DNA from: Geothrix edaphica | Lineage (GTDB): Bacteria > Acidobacteriota > Holophagae > Holophagales > Holophagaceae | Assembly: GCF_030268045.1 (NCBI RefSeq) | Contig: NZ_BSDC01000003.1 | Span: 434,001 to 498,000, forward strand | Reading direction: 5' to 3' | Length of the DNA stretch: 64,000 nt | Shown: one piece after another, positions 57,796 to 64,000 of the stretch | Position numbering within the stretch: position 1 is the stretch's first letter | Layout: every line of letters starts with the position of its first letter | Program-made: the position numbers and the translations under genes | Notes under the pieces: model-generated | Told to the model about the DNA's origin: nothing | Database searches by the model: none | Seen by the model: the letters and a program-made list of their open reading frames with translations, nothing else

Positions 57796-58515
57796 GTGAT
57801 CCCCCTTCCCCTCCTCCCCGGCTTCGGCCGCTGGGGCGCCCACCTGGAGGCCCTGCTGGCCCGGCCCGAAGGCCTGTGGATCCAGGGTCCCGCGGGATCG
57901 GGGGTCTCCACGCTGGCGGCGGAAATCGCCCGGCGCCGGGGGTGCGACGGCGCCGAATTCGATGATCCGGGGGCAGGGGCTGCCTGGCTCGCCGCCCACC
58001 CCGGGGGCGTGGTGGCCGCCCGGGGCCCCATGCCCGGCACCCTGGCCTGCCTGGAGCTGCGCCTGCCCGCCCTGGAGGAGGATCCCGACAGCATCCCCGG
58101 CCTCCTGGCGGCCCTGGCCGCGGAGGAGGGGGTTCCGGCCCCCTGGCCCCCGGCCCTGGAGGCCCTGCCCTGCCCCGGCAACCTGCGGGAGCTGCGCAAC
58201 CGGCTGCTGCGCTGGAAGCTGCTGGGCCAGCTGCCAGAGCCCGAGGTCGCGGGCCCGCCCCGGTTCGAGGCCGAGGACCTGGCCACCAACCTGCACGAGC
58301 TGGAGCGCTTCCTCCTCCACCGGACCCTGCGCCGCGCCTATGGCAACCGGGTGGAGGCCGCCACCCGCCTGGGCGTGAGCCGCCGCCAGCTCTACCTGCT
58401 CATCCGCCGCCACGGCGACCCGGTCCGGGGCGAATCTGCCTCCGGGGACCTGCCCCAGCGGCTGAGGAAGCGGAGACCGGCACAAAACTCCAGTCCGGCG
58501 TCTGGAACCCGATAA
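57796..58515 (+). CDS. Degenerate NtrC-like protein, mini AAA+ with Fis-type HTH
   Basis: This 239-aa protein begins at a GTG only 14 bases after dnaE. It keeps the skeleton of a sigma-54 activator. The P-loop-like GPAGSGVSTLAAEI lacks the Walker A Lys (Val instead). LPALEEDPDSIPGLLAALAA corresponds to the LPPLRERPEDI region. PCPGNLRELRNRLL fits the sensor II motif. A C-terminal Fis HTH follows (RVEAATRLGVSRRQLYLLIR). GAFTGA and Walker B segments are missing altogether. It probably binds DNA but cannot hydrolyse ATP or act on sigma-54. The last 35 residues are basic and disordered. Confidence 0.75.
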   Translation: MIPLPLLPGFGRWGAHLEALLARPEGLWIQGPAGSGVSTLAAEIARRRGCDGAEFDDPGAGAAWLAAHPGGVVAARGPMPGTLACLELRLPALEEDPDSIPGLLAALAAEEGVPAPWPPALEALPCPGNLRELRNRLLRWKLLGQLPEPEVAGPPRFEAEDLATNLHELERFLLHRTLRRAYGNRVEAATRLGVSRRQLYLLIRRHGDPVRGESASGDLPQRLRKRRPAQNSSPASGTR

Positions 58516-58545
58516 CGGGAGAGCGGTCAGTCGGCCGCCTCACGG

Positions 58546-60072
58546 ATGTCCAAGACTATGGCGACTCGCCTTCGGGTACTGATGGTGAACGATGATCCCG
58601 GCGCGCGGGATGGCATGGCCCTGAACCTGAAACGTTCCGGGGCCTCCGTGGACCAGGCCCCGACCGGCGAGGAGGCCCTGCGCCTGGTGCGGCCCGGCGG
58701 CTACGACGCCGTGGTGGCCAGCCTCCGCCTGCCCGGCATGGGCGGCCTCCAGCTCACGGCCCGCCTCCGGGCCGTGGACCCCGCCCTGCCCGTCCTGCTC
58801 ATCGCGCCCGCCGGCGCCCCCGAGGCCCTGCTGCAGGCTCCGCCTCCGGGCGCCTTCGATGTCCTGGCGAGCCCCTTCAGCCCCGAGGAACTCAGTGCCG
58901 CGCTGCAGGAGGCCCTGAAGGCCGAGGGCCACCTCCGGACCGCGGAACCCGCCGAAGCGCCCCTGACCCTCACGCAGGACCCGGCCCTGAGCGAGACCTT
59001 GGCCCTGGCCCGGCGCGCCGCGGACAGCCGCGCCACCATCCTCATCCAAGCCGAGAGCGGCACCGGCAAGGAGTCGCTGGCCCGGCTCATCCACGGATCC
59101 AGCTCGCGCCGCAGCGGCCCCTGCGTGATCGTGAACTGCGCATCACTGCCGGAGAACCTGCTGGAGATCGAGCTCTTCGGCCAGGCGAGGGGCCCCCAGA
59201 ACGGTCCGGCTCCGAAGCCCGGCGGCTTCGAGCAGGCCGCCAACGGCACCCTGGTGCTCGACGCCGTGGACACGCTGCCCCAGGGCCTCCAGGGCCGGCT
59301 GCTGCGGACCCTCCAGGAACGTGCGGTGGAGCGGGTGGGCGGCGACCACGCCATCCCCGTGGACGTCCGCCTCATCTCCCTCACCAGCCGCGATCTCCTG
59401 GCGGAAGTGAAGGCAGGCCGGTTCGCCGAGGATCTCTACTACCGCCTGAACGTGATCCCCCTGAACCTGCCGCCCCTGCGCGACCGGCCGGGCGATCTGG
59501 AGCTGCTGGCCTCGTACTTCGCCGAGCGCTGCGCCCGGGAGAACGACCGCACCGTGCCTGAGCTGAAGCCCAGCTTCTTCGCCGCCCTGGCCCGCCACCC
59601 CTGGGCCGGCAACCTGCGCGAGCTGGAGAATGTCATCCAGCGCTGCGTGGTGCTGAGCCAGGATCACCGCCTCAGCCAGCAGGACCTCCGCTGGCTGCTG
59701 CCCGCCGAGGCCTTCGAGAGCCTGCCCGGGGACCCCCCCGGAGCCGGCGCTCCCGGATCCGCGGCCACCGCCTTCCCGGACGCGGCACGCCGCGCCGCCG
59801 GGGCGCCGCCTGCCGAGGCCGCGATGGCAGATCCCCGCGAGCCCCTGACCGGCCTGCCCCTGGGCACCCCCGTGGTCCTGCCCCTGGGCCTGAGCCTGCC
59901 CGAGCTGGAGCGCTTCTGGCTGCTCTCCACCCTCAGCGCGCTCAAGGGCAACCGCACCCACTGCGCCGCCCAGCTGGACATCGCCCTCCGCACCGTGCGC
60001 AACAAGATCAACGAGTACAAGGCCGACGGGTTCGCCATCCCTGCCAGTCAGCGGGGCCGCGACGAAGACTGA
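58546..60072 (+). CDS. Atypical NtrC-family regulator lacking phospho-Asp and GAFTGA
   Basis: This 508-aa protein has three domains in the NtrC order. The receiver-like domain (residues 8-125) has VLMVNDDPGARDG, but the phospho-acceptor position reads VVASLRLPGMGG, so Asp is replaced by Ser. The AAA+ domain (about 150-395) keeps Walker A ESGTGKESLARL and arginine-finger segment FAEDLYYRLNVIPL. It has GPQNGP in place of GAFTGA, LVLDAVD in place of the Walker B DE, and TSR in place of the sensor I TNR. The C-terminal Fis HTH reads NRTHCAAQLDIALRTVRNKI. It probably regulates without phosphorylation and without sigma-54 remodelling, perhaps with sigma-70 as TyrR does. ATG at 58546 or 58558. Confidence 0.85.
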   Translation: MSKTMATRLRVLMVNDDPGARDGMALNLKRSGASVDQAPTGEEALRLVRPGGYDAVVASLRLPGMGGLQLTARLRAVDPALPVLLIAPAGAPEALLQAPPPGAFDVLASPFSPEELSAALQEALKAEGHLRTAEPAEAPLTLTQDPALSETLALARRAADSRATILIQAESGTGKESLARLIHGSSSRRSGPCVIVNCASLPENLLEIELFGQARGPQNGPAPKPGGFEQAANGTLVLDAVDTLPQGLQGRLLRTLQERAVERVGGDHAIPVDVRLISLTSRDLLAEVKAGRFAEDLYYRLNVIPLNLPPLRDRPGDLELLASYFAERCARENDRTVPELKPSFFAALARHPWAGNLRELENVIQRCVVLSQDHRLSQQDLRWLLPAEAFESLPGDPPGAGAPGSAATAFPDAARRAAGAPPAEAAMADPREPLTGLPLGTPVVLPLGLSLPELERFWLLSTLSALKGNRTHCAAQLDIALRTVRNKINEYKADGFAIPASQRGRDED

Positions 60073-60081
60073 AGGCCGGGC

Positions 60082-62079
60082 CTACTTCAGATCCTCGCCA
60101 TATCGGCTGGCTTTGAGGATCCCTTCGAAGTCGCTCGAGGTCAGGAGGTCGCGGACGGCCTGCTTCTTGTCCTTCGCCCGGTCGTAGTAGGCCTGGGCGA
60201 TGCGGAACCCCATGAAGTAGCCGAGATCGGCGGGGCGTCCGTCGCGCCGGCTGCTGCCGTAGAGCCATCTCGAGGCGTCCTCGCCTCCCATCTCCGCCCG
60301 GAACTGCCTCCACAGCTCAGCCTCGTGGGCGTAGCCGTAGTCGTAGGTGGCCTGGTTGAAGTTCCCCTCGGCGATGAGCGAAGCGAGGAAGTCGGCGGAA
60401 CCCTCGTGGAAGGCCTTCGCGAGAAGGGTCCGCGCCTCGTGCCTCTGCTGGAAGTGGATCAGCTCGTGGGCGATGATGCTGGGCAGGTCTGTGTGGGCGT
60501 GGATGACCCCCCGATGCCAGTCGTCCATCTCGTCCAGAGGCACGCCCGGCCCACCCCCGAACAGGTCGACACCGATCAGCAGGCCGTTGGAGGACGAGGT
60601 CCCACCCGAGTCCAGGGCGCCCACGACGAAGGTGACGTCGGGAAACATCGCGTCGGCGTAGAGCGCCTTGAAGGCCCGGAAGGAGCGCCGCGCGGCGGCC
60701 TCCACCCCGGCGGCCTTCAGGGTGTTCTCGCGGATGGCGGCGAAGTAGCGCGGGTGCCGCCGGATGACTTCGAGGAGGTTGGCGGCGCTTCGGATGCGGT
60801 TCGGGATGAAGTCCTGCAGCCCGGCGCTGCCCTGGTCGAGGTACTCCCGCCTCAGGAGGCCCACGGGATCCGGGGCGGCCGGGAGCTTGGCGTAGGCCTT
60901 CCAGAAGAGATCCACATCGGTGGCGATGAACCTCGCGCCGTCGGGGTCCGAGTGGACGGCCCGGAAGCGCCGCGCGTTGGCCTCCGCCGCGGCCAGCACC
61001 CCAGGCCAGCGCGGATCGGCGTGGAGGGGGGCCAGATCGGCGTCCTCCCGGAGGGCGGCCTCCTGATGGAAACCCTGGTCCAGGGCCTTCCGGAGCAGGC
61101 CGAAGGCGGCATCCCCGTGCCCCGCCAGGGCGTGGGCGCAGGCTCCCTGGTAGGGGTGCTGGGCGCCCTTCAGCCCCGCCGCGAGGGCCCGGTCGTAGAG
61201 GTCGGCGGCGCGGGCGGGCTCCTTGGCGAGGAGGGCCCGGTAGCCCTGCTGCGCGAGCTCCGCCGCGGAGGGGGACAGCAGGGCCTGGGCTTGGCCCCGC
61301 AGGGCGGCGTAGGCCTCCGCGAGGGCCGCCAGGGTCCCGGCCTGGGCATGGAGGTCCTCCGTTCCCCGGAAGGCGCCCGACGCGTGGGGCTCCAGGGCCC
61401 GGACGGCCCGCTCCCAGGCGGGCCAGGCCGGCAGGGTCCGGATGCGTCCGCCGGCCATGGCCCCGAAAGCATGGAGGAGGTAGGCCTCGCTGCGGGGCTC
61501 CCGCGGACGGCCCGGCTGGACGGCCTCCACGAAGACCGGGGCGATCATGTCGGCCACCGCCGCGGGCCGGGGTCCGAAGCCCAGCCGGGCCGCGACCCAG
61601 GCCTCGCCGCCCACCACGCCCAGCGAGGAATCCGCCGGGAACCAGGCCGCGCTGGCGGGATCTCGGACCTCCAGCCAGCGGTGGTCGTTGTGCCGGTACC
61701 CGAAGACGCTGAAGCGGGGCCCGCGCTCGGCCACCTTGGCCCGGGCCGAGACCTGGCGCCGGTCCGAGGGTACCTGCAGGTTGATCTCCTGCACCCAGCG
61801 GGCCTCGAAGCCCCCGGCCCTCAGGAGATCCTGGAGCACCTTCGCGTGGTCCGCGCAGTTGCCGCTGCCCCGGGCCAGGATCTCGTCCACGCTGCGGTTA
61901 CGGTAGTCGGTAGCCACCCAGGGCAGGCGCCGGTGGAGGTGGTCCACCAGGGCCCGCACCCGGGCCTCCGCCGTCCCCGGCCTCGCCAGCACGGCCAGGG
62001 CCTCGGCCCGGGACAGGCCAGGCGCCGCCTGGGCGGCCAGCAGCGCGGGCAGGAGCAGCAGGAAACCAGGGTGCTTCAC
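60082..62079 (-). CDS. Exported transglutaminase-like/HExxH metallopeptidase fusion
   Basis: This 665-aa protein has a signal peptide (MKHPGFLLLLPALLAAQ). The N-terminal transglutaminase-like domain (about 25-150) has catalytic Cys75 in GSGNCADHAK, His133 in NDHRWLEV and Asp140. A helical TPR-like middle lies at about 225-360. The C-terminal gluzincin domain has HELIH at 538-542, FHEGSADF with Glu559 as third ligand, and resembles DUF2268. The start is GTG overlapping the stop of the upstream gene (GTGA). Transglutaminase-fold enzymes cut or join peptide or isopeptide bonds. A thiol-type and a zinc peptidase in one chain is unusual; the substrate is unknown. Confidence 0.82.
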   Translation of the reverse strand: MKHPGFLLLLPALLAAQAAPGLSRAEALAVLARPGTAEARVRALVDHLHRRLPWVATDYRNRSVDEILARGSGNCADHAKVLQDLLRAGGFEARWVQEINLQVPSDRRQVSARAKVAERGPRFSVFGYRHNDHRWLEVRDPASAAWFPADSSLGVVGGEAWVAARLGFGPRPAAVADMIAPVFVEAVQPGRPREPRSEAYLLHAFGAMAGGRIRTLPAWPAWERAVRALEPHASGAFRGTEDLHAQAGTLAALAEAYAALRGQAQALLSPSAAELAQQGYRALLAKEPARAADLYDRALAAGLKGAQHPYQGACAHALAGHGDAAFGLLRKALDQGFHQEAALREDADLAPLHADPRWPGVLAAAEANARRFRAVHSDPDGARFIATDVDLFWKAYAKLPAAPDPVGLLRREYLDQGSAGLQDFIPNRIRSAANLLEVIRRHPRYFAAIRENTLKAAGVEAAARRSFRAFKALYADAMFPDVTFVVGALDSGGTSSSNGLLIGVDLFGGGPGVPLDEMDDWHRGVIHAHTDLPSIIAHELIHFQQRHEARTLLAKAFHEGSADFLASLIAEGNFNQATYDYGYAHEAELWRQFRAEMGGEDASRWLYGSSRRDGRPADLGYFMGFRIAQAYYDRAKDKKQAVRDLLTSSDFEGILKASRYGEDLK

Positions 62080-63251
62080 GGCCGGACCCAGAAGGCGGCG
62101 GGATCATGCACGATGAGGCCCCCGGCCGCATCACGGGCGGGCCGGGCCGGGAAGCCGAGGCCGTCCAGGGTCACGTAGCGGCGCCCCGGCCGGGACTCGT
62201 AGCCGAAGGCGCTCTCCACCGGGCAGGTGATCCGCACCAGGTTCTTGGCCATGTAGGCCTTGTACGTGGCCGGGTTCTCGGGGCGCCCGTTCCAGTTGGC
62301 GCCCTTGGCCAGCTCCAGGGGTCCGCCGGAGATGAGGCGCTCGCGCACCTCGGCAACGGAGAGCGGGTGGCCCTGGCCGTCCGTGAACCAGGCCTCCATG
62401 GTGGGGTCCATATAGAGCCACTTGCCCAGGTCGTTGGACCACACGGTGGTGATCACGTGGCAGTCCGGGTCCTTCTCGTCCAGGGGCTGGCAGGTGACCT
62501 GGCGGGACTTGAAGCCCAGGGAGAGGTAGGCCTCGTTCAGGATGGTGGCCATCATGCGGCAGTTGATCCCCCGCTTCTCCGCGCGGCAGACCTCCAGCAG
62601 GTGCAGGGCGTTCATGGGCTCGGGGTTCTTCGAGCTGCCGTCGTGGCGCACCTGGGCGTGGACCCAGCGCATGAGGTTCACGATCCGCTCGAACTCCGGG
62701 CCGTTGCCGGCCACCTCGTCCAGGCGGCAGGTCTTCCGCAGGGCCGCCAAGTCCGGCGCGTCCTGGGGCTGGTACGCGAAGGCCGGAGCCGAGCCATCGG
62801 TAGGCCCGTAGTCCTTGAAGCGCCTGAGAATGCCGACGAAGTCCCCCCGCTGGCGCACGATCCCCTCCAGCCAGAGGAAGCCGGGGTCCTTCCGCACGGG
62901 ATCCAGGTCCGTATCCGCGCTGAAGGTTGTCCAGTCCTTGAGCCCTTCCCCCACGGCCACGCCCAGGTAGGCCAGGGCCTCGCCGGGACGGCCCAGGAGC
63001 GACGCCGCGCAGGCCATGTTGTAGTGCACGCCAGCCCGGGTCTCGGCGGCAAGCTGGCCGAACGTCGCGGACTGGCCCCGGGCGGTCAGGATCGCCAGGG
63101 CCTCTTCGAACTTGCGCCCCTTCCAGAGCTCCTGGATGCGGGCGTTCTCGGCCTGGAGCTCCTGCGGAGGCGGGGGCGCCTGGGCTCGCAGGCGCGGAGT
63201 GAGGTGGAGGGCGAAGGCGAGGCACAGCGAAGCCAGCTGGAGTCGGCGCAT
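62076..63251 (-). CDS. Exported transglutaminase-like protein
   Basis: This 391-aa protein has a signal peptide (LQLASLCLAFALHLTPRLRA) and an N-terminal helical TPR-like section (about 30-130: QELWKGRKFEEALAILTARG, CAASLLGRPGEALAYLGVAV). The transglutaminase-like core has Cys231 in RGINCRMMA, His265 in CHVITTVW and Asp282 in YMDPTMEAW, so the triad is complete. A C-terminal beta-rich part ends DPAAFWVRP. It is a likely peptidase or amidase of the cell envelope. It is coupled to the downstream fusion gene by a four-base overlap. The ATG at 63251 follows GAGGAA. Confidence 0.85.
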   Translation of the reverse strand: MRRLQLASLCLAFALHLTPRLRAQAPPPPQELQAENARIQELWKGRKFEEALAILTARGQSATFGQLAAETRAGVHYNMACAASLLGRPGEALAYLGVAVGEGLKDWTTFSADTDLDPVRKDPGFLWLEGIVRQRGDFVGILRRFKDYGPTDGSAPAFAYQPQDAPDLAALRKTCRLDEVAGNGPEFERIVNLMRWVHAQVRHDGSSKNPEPMNALHLLEVCRAEKRGINCRMMATILNEAYLSLGFKSRQVTCQPLDEKDPDCHVITTVWSNDLGKWLYMDPTMEAWFTDGQGHPLSVAEVRERLISGGPLELAKGANWNGRPENPATYKAYMAKNLVRITCPVESAFGYESRPGRRYVTLDGLGFPARPARDAAGGLIVHDPAAFWVRP

Positions 63252-63357
63252 GGGTTCCTCCCGGTCATGGGATCGATGAGCGGAATACGGAGGGGAGCGG
63301 CCATGGATTAGGAGGGGACCTTGCATCGCATGCCGAGTGCTGGTGGCCGCGCCACGC

Positions 63358-64000
63358 TCAATGCTTCTGTTCGGCCACCCAGGCCTTGATGCGCCGGTCG
63401 AGCACATCCAGGGGCAAGGCCCCGGCGCCGAGCAGTTCGTCATGGAATTTTCGGATGTCGAATTTCGCACCCAATTGGCGCTTGGCCTCGTCACGCAGCT
63501 CGAGGATCTTGAGCTGGCCCACCTTGTAGCCCAAGGCCTGGCCCGCCCATGAGATGTACCGATCCGTCTCGCTTTGGACGACGACTTCCTCGATGCCCGA
63601 ATGGGCGTGGAAGAACGACACGGCTTGCTCGCGTGTCCACTTCTTGTGATGGAGGCCGGTGTCCACCACCAGGCGGATGGCCCGGAGCATCTCATCCTGC
63701 AGGTGGCCGTAATAGCTGTAGGGATCCTGGTAGAAACCCGCCTCCTCTCCCAGCAGCTCGGCATACAGGGCCCAGCCCTCGAGGTAGGCCGTGTAGTCGC
63801 CCTGCTGGCGGAAGGGGGGGAGCTCGGAGAGTTCCTGGGCGATGGCGAACTGCATGTGGTGTCCCGGAACGCCCTCGTGAAGCGCCGAGGTCTCGATGCT
63901 GATGGTGCGGCGGCTGGCGAAATCACCCGTGTTGACCATGATGTGGCCGGGGCGGGAACCATCGGGCGTGCCCTGGTCGTAGGCCGCCGCTGGCGCTTCC
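63358..64000 (-). CDS. DUF885-family protein (5' end outside window)
   Basis: Only the C-terminal 214 residues are in the window; the frame stays open to the right edge (reads YDQGTPDGSRPGHIMVNT). DUF885 markers are the putative metal motif ALHEGVPGHHMQ and YLEGWALYAELLGEEAGF. ILELRDEAKRQLGAKFDIRK and the final HDELLGAGALPLDVLDRRI also fit. These proteins are predicted metallopeptidases, often secreted and with a peptide-degrading role. It shares strand with the transglutaminase-like genes, 106 bases upstream of them. Confidence 0.88.
   Translation of the reverse strand, partial: EAPAAAYDQGTPDGSRPGHIMVNTGDFASRRTISIETSALHEGVPGHHMQFAIAQELSELPPFRQQGDYTAYLEGWALYAELLGEEAGFYQDPYSYYGHLQDEMLRAIRLVVDTGLHHKKWTREQAVSFFHAHSGIEEVVVQSETDRYISWAGQALGYKVGQLKILELRDEAKRQLGAKFDIRKFHDELLGAGALPLDVLDRRIKAWVAEQKH

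Overview
Organism: the window is very GC-rich chromosomal DNA, so many long antisense reading frames are meaningless. It carries housekeeping genes (rpsA, dnaE, rsmH, rlmN, dut, sbcCD), a SUF iron-sulfur operon, a MqnA/MqnD-type futalosine-menaquinone enzyme and many exported peptidases. There are no tRNA or rRNA genes, phage genes, transposase genes or CRISPR arrays. Gene style and content fit an Acidobacteriota member of the Holophagae (Geothrix/Holophaga-like). That placement is an inference from the gene set, not a search result.

Layout, 1-9.4 kb: a DUF1446/AtuA-type enzyme cut by the left edge; a lipoprotein with FG-GAP propeller repeats; a divergent Hsp20/HtrA stress pair; an SRPBCC protein and an MqnA/MqnD enzyme; a GAF-GGDEF diguanylate cyclase; and two TPR proteins, one with a zinc ribbon. 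9.4-15.2 kb: a tightly overlapping sufBCDSU-nfu operon behind a promoter that overlaps an IscR-like palindrome. Directly after the nfu stop codon lies a 270-bp non-coding element bounded by inverted repeats, followed by rpsA with six S1 domains.

17.4-34.3 kb: sbcD-sbcC, an S9 peptidase, gamma-glutamyltransferase, a HlyIII-type membrane protein, a methyltransferase/membrane protein/TrmO group, rsmH, an M28 peptidase and a tricorn-type protease. 34.3-45.7 kb: a secreted dienelactone hydrolase-like protein, a PAS-PAS-GGDEF cyclase, dut, a coiled-coil lipoprotein, a DUF457 membrane protein, rlmN, and an AhpD-GNAT-DoxX-DMT operon divergent from a MocR regulator, then an M16 peptidase. 46.2-58 kb: an exported protein with sixteen YVTN-like repeats, a four-gene ABC transporter operon, an unrecognised membrane protein and dnaE.

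57.8-64 kb: two degenerate members of the NtrC enhancer-binding protein family follow dnaE. Then comes a minus-strand pair of exported transglutaminase-like proteins, one fused to an HExxH peptidase, and a DUF885 protein cut by the right edge. Common themes are extracellular or periplasmic peptide breakdown, c-di-GMP signalling and Fe-S cluster assembly. The least explained items are the inverted-repeat element, the degenerate regulators, the transglutaminase-peptidase pair and the superimposed divergent promoters at 43.0 kb.
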